Below are positions 25,031 through 33,012 of a stretch of DNA of 41,366 bases, one piece after another (positions within the stretch are counted from its first letter, which is position 1; every line of letters begins with the position of its first letter). The notes below the pieces were generated by a model. It did no database searches and had not been told where the DNA came from. It saw nothing but the letters and a program-made list of their open reading frames with translations. The translations under genes were made by a program, and so were the position numbers. Origin of the DNA: PSRI01 sp041484195 (GTDB taxonomy: Bacteria; Bacteroidota; Bacteroidia; Chitinophagales; Chitinophagaceae); the NCBI GenBank assembly GCA_041484195.1, contig JBGPHC010000033.1, positions 1 to 41,366 on the forward strand. Reading direction: 5' to 3'.

Positions 25031-26341
25031 ATGAAAACTAAATCGCTAAAAAAAGATAAAGTAAATGTAATCACCCTGGGATGCAGCAAAAACCTGGTTG
25101 ATAGTGAAGTACTTAGCGGTCAGCTCAAGGCTAATGATATTGAGGTGGTGCATGAGAGCAGCCGATTGGATTACAATATCGTGATCATTAATACCTGCGG
25201 CTTCATTGACCGGGCTAAGGAAGAATCGGTGAATAGCATACTCGAGCAGGTAGAAATGAAGAAGAGGGGGAAAATTGACAAGGTATATGTCACCGGATGC
25301 CTCAGTGAACGCTACAAACAAAGCCTGGAAGCAGAGATCCCTGAAGTTGACGCTTATTTTGGCACCATGGAATTACCCCTTATTCTAAAGAAATTTGGTG
25401 CGGACTACAAGACGGAATTGATTGGGGAAAGATTTCTGAGCACGCCTGCCCACTATGCATATCTCAAGATATCAGAGGGCTGTAACCGAACCTGTTCATT
25501 CTGCGCGATCCCACTTATGCGCGGTAACCATATCAGCAAGCCCATAGAACAATTGGTTGCGGAGGCGGAATCGCTGGTTCGCAAAGGTGTAAAAGAGATT
25601 ATGCTAATAGCGCAGGAGCTGACTTATTACGGATTGGATATTTATAAAAGGAGAGAACTGCCCCGCTTATTACATGCTTTGGCCGATATCAGGGGACTCG
25701 AATGGATCAGGCTACACTATGCCTACCCTTCAAAGTTTCCTTTGGAAATTATCGAAGTAATGAAAGAGCGGGAGAATATCTGCAACTATCTTGACATGCC
25801 CCTGCAGCATGCCAGTGACAGGATGTTGGGGGCCATGCGAAGGCAGATCACAAGGGCGGAGATGTCTGACCTGATTGGCTCAATCCGTTCGCTCATACCC
25901 GACATTTGTTTAAGAACTACGTTGATCGCGGGATTTCCCGGCGAAACAGAAGAAGACCTGGAAGAAATAAAGACATTTTTGAAGGAACACCGGTTCGACC
26001 GGGTGGGGATTTTCACTTATTCCCATGAAGAAGGAACCACGGCCCATGATCTGGAAGACAATTTACCCCCTGAAGTAAAAGAACGAAGAGCTCAGGAATT
26101 GATGCAATTGCAGCAGGAGATCAGCTATGAAAAAAATGCGGAGAAAATCGGGAAACAGTTCAAGGTCATAGTCGATAAAAAAGAGGCGGGGCATTACCTT
26201 GGGCGCACTGAATTTGACAGCGCTGAAGTTGACAATGAAGTTATCATTGCCACGAGTGAGCCGCTAACTATCGGCGATTTCGTTCAGGTAAGGATTACCG
26301 GAGCCTATGATTACGACCTGGAAGGAGAAATAATCGTTTAA
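25031..26341 (+). CDS. rimO: Ribosomal protein S12 methylthiotransferase RimO
   Basis: A radical SAM enzyme that adds a methylthio group to a conserved Asp of ribosomal protein uS12. The 436-residue protein has the N-terminal UPF0004 domain with the auxiliary-cluster cysteines Cys18, Cys56 and Cys90 (LGCSKN, NTCGF, VTGC). The radical SAM triad is Cys151, Cys155 and Cys158 in SEGCNRTCSFCAIP, and a C-terminal TRAM domain spans about 370-436. LGCSKNLVDSE is typical of RimO rather than MiaB. It follows ftsY in many Bacteroidota, here after an unusually long gap. Confidence 0.95.
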   Translation: MKTKSLKKDKVNVITLGCSKNLVDSEVLSGQLKANDIEVVHESSRLDYNIVIINTCGFIDRAKEESVNSILEQVEMKKRGKIDKVYVTGCLSERYKQSLEAEIPEVDAYFGTMELPLILKKFGADYKTELIGERFLSTPAHYAYLKISEGCNRTCSFCAIPLMRGNHISKPIEQLVAEAESLVRKGVKEIMLIAQELTYYGLDIYKRRELPRLLHALADIRGLEWIRLHYAYPSKFPLEIIEVMKERENICNYLDMPLQHASDRMLGAMRRQITRAEMSDLIGSIRSLIPDICLRTTLIAGFPGETEEDLEEIKTFLKEHRFDRVGIFTYSHEEGTTAHDLEDNLPPEVKERRAQELMQLQQEISYEKNAEKIGKQFKVIVDKKEAGHYLGRTEFDSAEVDNEVIIATSEPLTIGDFVQVRITGAYDYDLEGEIIV

Positions 26342-26382
26342 ATTCCGCTTATCCAAAATTACTCTTAAGGAAAATCTAAAAT

Positions 26383-26405
26383 GCAATTCATGTAAAACGA
26401 ATTGC
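26383..26405. repeat. Short hairpin between rimO and bshC
   Basis: GCAATTC (26383-26389) pairs with GAATTGC (26399-26405) around a 9-nt loop. It lies 31-50 nt upstream of the bshC ATG, so it may be part of the bshC leader. There is no T-tract on either side. Confidence 0.35.
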
Positions 26406-26435
26406 CTAATTTGTCCTACACTTTTAGCCGGCGAT

Positions 26436-28037
26436 ATGAACTATACTGCTCAATGGATCCCTTACGAAATTACAAATGCATTCTCTAAATTGGCCATCGA
26501 CTATATTCACCAGGATCCCGCATTAAGACCCTTTTATAAATACTCCCCTTCTGAGGATGGAATCCTCCAGGCAATCGAAGGCAGAAAATTGTTTCCACAA
26601 GACAGAAAACTGCTGGTGCAGGAATTGAATCGGCAGTATTCTGGCATCAGCTCCGGGAAGGTTCAGGACAATATTGCGTCTTTGGCGGGCAACAATACAT
26701 TCACTATATGCACGGCACATCAGCCAAATATTTTTACGGGTTACTTATATTTCATTTATAAGATTATCCATATTATTAAGTTGACGGATTCGCTCAATCA
26801 GAAATTGAAAGCCTATCATTTCGTGCCGGTCTTCTTTCTTGGGAGCGAAGACAATGACCTGGATGAACTCAACCGTATCAATCTGAACGGTGAGGAGCTT
26901 ATCTGGGATACCAATCAATCCGGCGCAGTTGGAAGAATGGACACGAAGGGCATCGATCGGCTAATTGACCGCATCGAGGGGGAATTGAGTGTTCAGCCCT
27001 TTGGTCCGGACCTGATTAAATTGTTGAAGTCATGTTACCTGCAATCAGATACCATTCAGGAGGCCACATTCAAATTAGTGCATACCCTTTTTGAGGAATT
27101 CGGCCTGGTGGTAATCCTGCCTGACAGCGCCGCACTGAAAAGCAAATTGATCCCGATTTTTGAAGAAGACATTTTCAGGAACACACCTGGCCAGATTGTA
27201 AATGAAACTGCCGCACGCCTTGAAGAAAAATATCATGCGCAGGTAAATGCAAGAGATATCAATCTTTTTTATCTGGGAGAAGGCATTCGGGAGAGGATCA
27301 TTCATGCCGATGATTCATTCACAGTGAACAATACCAAACTCCGGTTCAGTGCTTCCGAAATGAAAAAGGAGCTGCGTGAACATCCGGAAAGGTTTAGCCC
27401 GAACGTGGTGCTACGCGGAATTTTTCAGGAAACATTATTGCCCAATATTGCATTCATTGGAGGCGGTTCCGAAATCGCTTACTGGCTTGAAATGAAAGAT
27501 CTATTCGATCATTTTCAGGTGCCTTATCCGATTTTGGTTTTGCGCAATTCATTCCTGATTGCTGATGCCAGGTCTTTAGAGAAAGCCGAAAAACTGGGGC
27601 TTTCCATTGAAGATCTGTTTAAGAATGAAACAGAACTCCTGAATGAGCTGGTGATAAAGAATAGTAATAATACTCTGAACCTCTCGGAGGAATTAAACCA
27701 GACGCAGACATTCTATGAGCAACTTAGTAATACATCTGGCGCCGTAGATCCAACGCTGACCCAACACGTAACCGCGCTCGGAGCGAAGGCCTATAAGGCG
27801 CTGCAGGACCTGGAGAAAAAAATGTTGCGTGCCGAAAGAAGGAAATTCGAATTGCAGCAGGCACAGATACATCAAATCAAATCTGCCTTGTTCCCGAATG
27901 GGAAATTGCAGGAAAGGTCAGAAAATTTTCTTCCCTATTACGCGAAATATGGCAGAGGTTTTTTCAGGGCAATTTATGAGCAGTCACCCGGCCTTGAGCA
28001 GAAATTCACGGTGATACTGGAAGATCAGTCGAATTGA
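26436..28037 (+). CDS. bshC: Bacillithiol biosynthesis cysteine-adding enzyme BshC
   Basis: BshC joins cysteine to glucosaminyl-malate, the last step in making the thiol bacillithiol. The 533-residue length is typical. Recognisable family stretches are TICTAHQPNIFTGYLYFIYKI, FVPVFFLGSEDNDLDELNRI (a Rossmann-like core with an HxGH-type motif region), PNIAFIGGGSEIAYWLEMK, and a C-terminal coiled coil (about 440-500) ending ERSENFLPYYAKYG. It overlaps the 3' end of purE by 13 bp on the other strand. A likely bacillithiol-using partner (yfiT-like) lies at 39967. Confidence 0.93.
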   Translation: MNYTAQWIPYEITNAFSKLAIDYIHQDPALRPFYKYSPSEDGILQAIEGRKLFPQDRKLLVQELNRQYSGISSGKVQDNIASLAGNNTFTICTAHQPNIFTGYLYFIYKIIHIIKLTDSLNQKLKAYHFVPVFFLGSEDNDLDELNRINLNGEELIWDTNQSGAVGRMDTKGIDRLIDRIEGELSVQPFGPDLIKLLKSCYLQSDTIQEATFKLVHTLFEEFGLVVILPDSAALKSKLIPIFEEDIFRNTPGQIVNETAARLEEKYHAQVNARDINLFYLGEGIRERIIHADDSFTVNNTKLRFSASEMKKELREHPERFSPNVVLRGIFQETLLPNIAFIGGGSEIAYWLEMKDLFDHFQVPYPILVLRNSFLIADARSLEKAEKLGLSIEDLFKNETELLNELVIKNSNNTLNLSEELNQTQTFYEQLSNTSGAVDPTLTQHVTALGAKAYKALQDLEKKMLRAERRKFELQQAQIHQIKSALFPNGKLQERSENFLPYYAKYGRGFFRAIYEQSPGLEQKFTVILEDQSN

Positions 28038-28570
28038 TTATTCCATCCGTCTTTTTTCAGTTTCTTTACTTTCTTCAGCACATCCTGTTCGAGATTTTGT
28101 TTGTAAGCCACCAGTTTTTTCCCGGTTGCTTCATCGAATGCGCCAATAATAGTCGCAGCGAGAATGCCTGCGTTTTTAGCTGCGTTGAGTGCCACTGTGG
28201 CCACGGGAATGCCATTGGGCATTTGCAGGATGGATAGAACGGAATCCCATCCGTCAATGGAATTCGAAGATTTGATCGGGACTCCAATCACGGGCAGTGA
28301 TGATATGGAAGCCACCATGCCCGGCAAATGGGCCGCACCGCCCGCCCCTGCAATGATCACTTTGAGGCCTCGTTTTTGAGCAGTCCTGGCATATTCCGCC
28401 ATTCTCAAAGGCGTGCGGTGAGCAGATACGATGGTGAGTTCAAATGCAATTCCAAATTCCTTCAACACATCGGCCGCGGATTGCATCAACGGCAGATCAC
28501 TGTCGCTACCCATGATGATCCCCACTAATGGAATTTCCTGTTTTTGATTTATCAATTGTTGTTCGGTCAT
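28025..28570 (-). CDS. purE: N5-carboxyaminoimidazole ribonucleotide mutase PurE
   Basis: Rearranges N5-CAIR to CAIR in de novo purine synthesis. The 181-residue protein shows the class I signature GIIMGSDSDLPLMQSAADVL, VSAHRTPLRMAEY with the catalytic-type His, and IAGAGGAAHLPGMVAS. It lies 94 bp downstream of purK on the same strand, which supplies its substrate, so the two form a functional pair. It overlaps the end of bshC tail to tail by 13 bp. Confidence 0.96.
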   Translation of the reverse strand: MTEQQLINQKQEIPLVGIIMGSDSDLPLMQSAADVLKEFGIAFELTIVSAHRTPLRMAEYARTAQKRGLKVIIAGAGGAAHLPGMVASISSLPVIGVPIKSSNSIDGWDSVLSILQMPNGIPVATVALNAAKNAGILAATIIGAFDEATGKKLVAYKQNLEQDVLKKVKKLKKDGWNNQFD

Positions 28571-28595
28571 GTTTGCCGGTCTTTGGTCCTGGAGC

Positions 28596-28611
28596 CTGAT
28601 ATCAATATCAG
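28596..28611. promoter_or_regulatory. Palindrome upstream of purE
   Basis: CTGATAT-CA-ATATCAG is a perfect 7-bp dyad around 2 bases, 26 bp upstream of the purE ATG in the purK-purE gap. Its compact symmetry suggests a dimeric DNA-binding site, but the regulator is unknown; a small RNA hairpin is unlikely with a 2-nt loop. Confidence 0.35.
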
Positions 28612-28664
28612 TTTCTTAAGCCGTGATTTGTTTAAAAGTAATACTACTAATAGAACCCTGCAAA

Positions 28665-29786
28665 TTACAGACTGCAAACTTTCAAAGCCTGTTTGATCTT
28701 ATGCGCCTTATATTTCAGGTCCTGCCTGTCATTGCTGAGTATGGTAACATGTCCCATCTTTCGTCCGGGCTTTGTTTGTTTCTTTCCATAGATATGCACA
28801 AAAGTATTATCCATCTGCATTACCTCTTCAAGGCCTCTATATTGGGCCTCTCCTTTAAATCCAGGCTCGCCAAGCAGGTTCACGATAGCAGCCGGAATAA
28901 TATGATCCGGATTGCCCAGGGGATAGCCCAGTATTACTCGCCATAACATATCGAACTGGGAACTATAATTTGCTTCAATGGTGTGGTGCCCGCTATTGTG
29001 CACCCGGGGCGCGGTTTCATTCACATATACATCACCGGCATCATTCACAAAAAGCTCTATGGCGAAAATTCCCGGGCTTTGCAGTGCCCTGACCAGCTTC
29101 AATGAAATAGCTTCGATCTTCCATATCGTTTTATCCTGCAATTGGGCAGGACTCAACTGGTAGTCGAGCAGGTTGAGGTCGGGATCGAAAATCATGTCAA
29201 CGGGCGGATAAATTGCCGTCTCTCCTTTTTCATTGATGGCTATAATTTGGGAGATCTCATTTTTAATAGTCACCATTCTTTCCAAAACACTTGGCTCATC
29301 AAATCCTTTTTCGATTTCTTCGAAGGTCCTTATAACCTGAACCCCCCGTCCATCATAACCCCCCAGGCCAATCTTGTGCACGGCAGGCAGAAGGTCCTTG
29401 TGTCCGCTGATATCCTTTAAATTATTGGTTATTACAAATTCGGTCGTGGGGATGCCCTGTTCGGCATAGAATTGTTTTTGCGTGATCTTATTCTTGATAG
29501 TTTTCAAAGCGCCGGCCCGGGGATAGACCTTTACGCCTTCTTTCTCAAGCATGGCCAGTGCAGCCTCATTTGCCGATTCAATTTCTATGGTGATGGCATC
29601 CAAACCCTTTCCGAATCGGTGAACCGCTTCAAAATTTGTGATATCGCCTTTCTTAAAATGATGGCACAGGTGTGCAGCCGGACATTCAGGATCATTTTCA
29701 AGAACGAAAGTCTCCACAGGGTAATTCGCGGCGGCCTGTAAAAGCATCTTCCCCAATTGTCCGCCGCCTAAAATACCAACTTTCAT
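28665..29786 (-). CDS. purK: 5-(carboxyamino)imidazole ribonucleotide synthase PurK
   Basis: An ATP-grasp enzyme that makes N5-CAIR from AIR, bicarbonate and ATP. The 373-residue protein starts MKVGILGGGQLGKML, the canonical nucleotide-binding loop. The ATP-grasp core contains KIGLGGYDGRGVQVI, IAINEKGETAIYPPVD, FAIELFVN and NETAPRVHNSGHHTIEA. I prefer the ATG at 29786; another ATG 6 bp upstream (29792) adds only two residues. purE follows on the same strand. Confidence 0.96.
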   Translation of the reverse strand: MKVGILGGGQLGKMLLQAAANYPVETFVLENDPECPAAHLCHHFKKGDITNFEAVHRFGKGLDAITIEIESANEAALAMLEKEGVKVYPRAGALKTIKNKITQKQFYAEQGIPTTEFVITNNLKDISGHKDLLPAVHKIGLGGYDGRGVQVIRTFEEIEKGFDEPSVLERMVTIKNEISQIIAINEKGETAIYPPVDMIFDPDLNLLDYQLSPAQLQDKTIWKIEAISLKLVRALQSPGIFAIELFVNDAGDVYVNETAPRVHNSGHHTIEANYSSQFDMLWRVILGYPLGNPDHIIPAAIVNLLGEPGFKGEAQYRGLEEVMQMDNTFVHIYGKKQTKPGRKMGHVTILSNDRQDLKYKAHKIKQALKVCSL

Positions 29787-30066
29787 AAGCATGTAATTGC
29801 GGCATGAAGATATACCGATTCTCCCAAAATATATTTGTGTCTATTGAACTTTAAGCGGGAAGCAGATCTTAGCAGTCAAGGGATATCCATATTACGTCAG
29901 GAATCTTTGTTGACTGGCGCCTTTCATTTTTACTTAATTCCGGGCCAGCCAGGGATAGGCTCTTCATGTTTTCAAGGAAACTGAATACGCATTCCTCCCG
30001 GCTTTTGATCAGGAACGATGCCTGACCGCGACTTTTCATCAGTAGGCGAACTCATAAAAAGAGCCC

Positions 30067-30074
30067 TATCTTTG
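30067..30074 (+). promoter_or_regulatory. -7 element upstream of hppD
   Basis: TATCTTTG is an exact match to TAnnTTTG. No TTG occurs at the -33 distance. The start would be near 30079, giving an hppD leader of about 170 nt that contains the small ORF at 30082. Confidence 0.4.
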
Positions 30075-30081
30075 CATTCAT

Positions 30082-30171
30082 ATGCTCCCAGACTATCCCC
30101 GCAAATTATTCATCGACGAAAGGCGGAATTATTACCTGCTTATGCTGACTTTGGCAATTGATTCGTTATAA
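30082..30171 (+). CDS. Candidate 29-residue leader peptide before hppD
   Basis: ATG to TAA encodes MLPDYPRKLFIDERRNYY followed by a hydrophobic tail (LLMLTLAIDSL). It starts only 8 nt after a -7 element and ends 76 nt before the hppD ATG. It contains three Tyr and one Phe in 29 residues, with two Tyr codons adjacent. I do not recognise a family. It could be a regulatory leader peptide, the remnant of a lost gene, or chance. Confidence 0.25.
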   Translation: MLPDYPRKLFIDERRNYYLLMLTLAIDSL

Positions 30172-30247
30172 CAAAAGGAGAAACTGAATTTTCAGCTTAG
30201 GATTTCCCATTTTTCACTTTTCTTATGACAATTTCAATTTTTCGGAA

Positions 30248-31381
30248 ATGAAAACATCTATAATTAAATCACCTGCGGCCAACTCCACCGACTCAGATTT
30301 CCTGCCGCTCCTGGGCACTGATTACGTAGAATTTTATGTAGGTAATGCCAAGCAGGCCGCCTATTACTACAAGAGTGCTTTTGGATTTCAATCTCTGGCC
30401 TATGCCGGACCCGAAACAGGGATTAGGGACAGGTGCAGCTACGCCTTGAGGCAAAACAAACTTTGCTTTGTATTTACGACTCCATTGCGCAGTGATAACC
30501 CGTTAGCAGACCATATTTTCAGGCATGGAGACGGGGTGAAGACACTGGCATTGCTGGTAGATGACGCCGTTGCATCCTGGAAAACCACTACCGGAAATGG
30601 CGCCGAGAATTATATGGAACCTGTTACCCTGAAGGATGAATTTGGCGAATTGGTCATGAGCGGCATTCATACTTATGGAGACACAGTACATGTATTTATA
30701 GAAAGAAAAAAATATCAGGGCCCCTTCATGCCGGGGTATGAAAAATGGGAGACGGCTTTTAATCCGTCAGAGACAGGACTTCAATATGTTGATCACTGTG
30801 TTGGAAATGTAGGCTGGAACCGGATGAATGCCTGGGTGAATTTCTATGAGAGGGTGATGGGATTTAGAAATATTCTGTCCTTCGACGATAAGGATATTTC
30901 GACGGAATATTCCGCACTCATGAGTAAAGTAATGAGCAACGGGAACGGATTTGTAAAATTCCCGATCAATGAACCGGCCGAAGGCAAGAAGAAATCACAG
31001 GTTGAAGAATACCTTGATTTTTACAAAGGCGAAGGTTGCCAGCATGTGGCGATGGCTACCAATGATATTGTTTATACTGTCACAGAACTGCAAAAGAGAG
31101 GCGTTGAATTCTTAACGGTTCCCGACAGCTATTATAAAGAGCTTTTTGACAGAGTTGGTAAAATAGATGAAGACTTTATATCGTTACAGAAATTGGGTAT
31201 TTTGGTTGACAGAGATGAAGAAGGATACCTGCTCCAGATATTCACGAAACCGGTGGAAGACAGGCCCACTTTGTTTTATGAAATAATCCAGCGAAAAGGC
31301 GCAAGAAGCTTCGGCAAAGGCAATTTCAAAGCACTTTTTGAAGCCATAGAAAGGGAGCAACAAAAACGAGGCAATTTGTAA
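30248..31381 (+). CDS. hppD: 4-hydroxyphenylpyruvate dioxygenase
   Basis: A non-heme Fe(II) dioxygenase that converts 4-hydroxyphenylpyruvate to homogentisate in tyrosine breakdown. The 377-residue protein has two vicinal-oxygen-chelate domains. The iron ligands are visible: His183 in YVDHCVGNV, His266 in GCQHVAMATND and Glu345 in LFYEIIQRKG. The C-terminal FGKGNFKALFEAIEREQ is also characteristic. No other tyrosine-degradation gene (homogentisate dioxygenase, fumarylacetoacetase) is adjacent, although they often are in Bacteroidota. The start is ATG 30248. Confidence 0.96.
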   Translation: MKTSIIKSPAANSTDSDFLPLLGTDYVEFYVGNAKQAAYYYKSAFGFQSLAYAGPETGIRDRCSYALRQNKLCFVFTTPLRSDNPLADHIFRHGDGVKTLALLVDDAVASWKTTTGNGAENYMEPVTLKDEFGELVMSGIHTYGDTVHVFIERKKYQGPFMPGYEKWETAFNPSETGLQYVDHCVGNVGWNRMNAWVNFYERVMGFRNILSFDDKDISTEYSALMSKVMSNGNGFVKFPINEPAEGKKKSQVEEYLDFYKGEGCQHVAMATNDIVYTVTELQKRGVEFLTVPDSYYKELFDRVGKIDEDFISLQKLGILVDRDEEGYLLQIFTKPVEDRPTLFYEIIQRKGARSFGKGNFKALFEAIEREQQKRGNL

Positions 31382-31455
31382 AAAACCGATTAATACGCAT
31401 GATTTTTGCTTATAAACGATATCCTCTTTATCATGAGGAATCGGCCAGCGGATGT

Positions 31456-31479
31456 TTTCAGTATTTTTACTGAAATTTT
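31456..31479 (+). terminator. AT-rich hairpin after hppD
   Basis: TTTCAGTA pairs perfectly with TACTGAAA around a TTTT loop, and TTTT follows. It begins 75 nt after the hppD stop codon. The stem is AT-rich, so stability is modest. Confidence 0.45.
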
Positions 31480-31612
31480 CGTGTAATTCCCTGCCAGGGA
31501 GCCGTGCCGGATAATGAGTTAGTGGAGCAGTCATAAACCTGATTTCCCAGGAAAACCCTGAATCGGTTGGGGTTTAGGAATAATGCCAAAATACGATTCA
31601 ACCACCATGCAG

Positions 31613-32770
31613 ATGAACCGTTTTAGATCCATACTCGTGATTGTTAGCATCCTAACGGTGACCTTATGCGCTGATGCTCAGAATTCCTTTGTGGATTACC
31701 AGAAATCATTTGCTAAAGTGGCTGATGTTTTCCGTAGAAAAGAAGATACCCTGCGCAAGCAATTTGAGGCGAAAGGCCTGCAATGGCCCGCGAAATATGT
31801 TTATATCAGATCCTTCAAATACGACAGTCAACTCGAACTGTGGGTAAAGAACTCCATCAGTGAACCCTTCAGATTATTCAAAACCTACAGGATTTGCGCC
31901 ATGGCGGGATCACTAGGACCCAAGAGGATGGCTGGCGACTACCAGGTACCGGAAGGATTTTATTATATCAATGAATTTAATCCTAACAGTCTCTACCATC
32001 TTTCCCTGGGCCTGAATTATCCGAACGCTTCAGACCGTTTACTCAGCGATTCATCTCTACCGGGAGGAGATATTTATATTCATGGTTCATGCGTTACTCA
32101 GGGATGTATTCCTATAACCAACGACCAGATCGAGGAATTATATGTGATCACGGCTTATGCCAAGGCGCAGGGAGAAGATTTCATTCCTGTCCATATATTC
32201 CCAGTGAAATTCAGTAATCCCAGGAGTGTTGAATACCTGACCAAGTTCCTGAACGCATATACGGAATACAAACCTTTAGTAGAAAACCTCAAATCAGTAT
32301 TCTATTATTTTGAAAAGAATAAAGAGGTACCATTAGTGATGATCAGTCCGAAAGGCGAATACATAACGGAAGACATCGCAGAGCCCATAAAAAAAGTGAA
32401 CATTATCAGGACGGTTAGCAGGGAAGATAAAAAGCAGCCGATTCCTGATGAGGAATTGGCAAAGGTGGTGAATAAATTGCCCGTATTCCCCGGCGGGAAT
32501 AGTAAATTCCAGGCATTCCTGAATGAAGAAGGAAATGAGCTCTCACATTATCTTGATGAGGGAGTCAGGAGCGCATATGTACTCATTGAATATATTATAG
32601 ACAAACAGGGAAATGCCGTTTATGCCAAGGTCATAAAAGGCGGCAATGATGAAATTAACAGCAGGCTGGAACAAAAATTCGAAAGTATGCCAAGGTGGAT
32701 TCCTGCAGAAAGGCTGGATCAAAAAGTCCCTATCAAACTAAAACAGACGATCATAGTGGAAGCTCAATAA
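31613..32770 (+). CDS. Periplasmic L,D-transpeptidase (YkuD/YafK type) with TonB-C-like tail
   Basis: A 385-residue exported protein (signal peptide ends ADA|Q). Domain 1 (about 50-230) is a YafK-like L,D-transpeptidase: KTYRICAMAGSLGPKRMAGD, VPEGFYYINEFNP, and the active-site His157 and Cys165 in HGSCVTQGCIPITN. Such enzymes form or break peptidoglycan crosslinks or attach proteins. A Lys-rich linker (about 255-285) precedes a C-terminal ~95-residue region that resembles a TonB C-terminal domain: NKLPVFPGGNSKFQAFL, YVLIEYIIDKQGNAVYAKV, MPRWIPAERLDQKVPIKL. ATGs at 31583 and 31607 are alternative starts; 31613 best opens the signal peptide. Confidence 0.85.
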   Translation: MNRFRSILVIVSILTVTLCADAQNSFVDYQKSFAKVADVFRRKEDTLRKQFEAKGLQWPAKYVYIRSFKYDSQLELWVKNSISEPFRLFKTYRICAMAGSLGPKRMAGDYQVPEGFYYINEFNPNSLYHLSLGLNYPNASDRLLSDSSLPGGDIYIHGSCVTQGCIPITNDQIEELYVITAYAKAQGEDFIPVHIFPVKFSNPRSVEYLTKFLNAYTEYKPLVENLKSVFYYFEKNKEVPLVMISPKGEYITEDIAEPIKKVNIIRTVSREDKKQPIPDEELAKVVNKLPVFPGGNSKFQAFLNEEGNELSHYLDEGVRSAYVLIEYIIDKQGNAVYAKVIKGGNDEINSRLEQKFESMPRWIPAERLDQKVPIKLKQTIIVEAQ

Positions 32771-33012
32771 CTTCCATTCTTTGAATATCCAATCAACACA
32801 AATCCTGCGATCCAGAACGCTACTACACTGACTTTATACCGCCTTCAAATCTACCCATCATGATTTCTTCCCCGGCAGGGCATTGACCCTGAAATGGCTT
32901 TGTGCAATTTCCCATTACCATTTGTAAATTATTGATTTTTAATACATTCAATTCTTTGCCTGAAATTTTTTTGCCGATTTTTCGTTTAGTATAGGAACCA
33001 ATGCTTTAGCCT

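Larger units (their letters stand above)
29787..30247 (+). other. 461-bp gap between purK and hppD
   Basis: This divergent gap has no recognised gene. It holds a TATATTTG match at 29830-29837 without a -33 partner, a short dyad TCAGG/CCTGA near 30009-30025, a second -7 match (30067-30074), a 29-codon ORF (30082-30171), and a short dyad CTGAA-TT-TTCAG (30184-30195) in the presumed hppD leader. Confidence 0.5.

Noticed and set aside
29830..29837. TATATTTG promoter match upstream of purK on the opposite strand
   Set aside because: It has no -33 TTG at suitable spacing and reads into a gap far from hppD, so I list it only as part of the gap.
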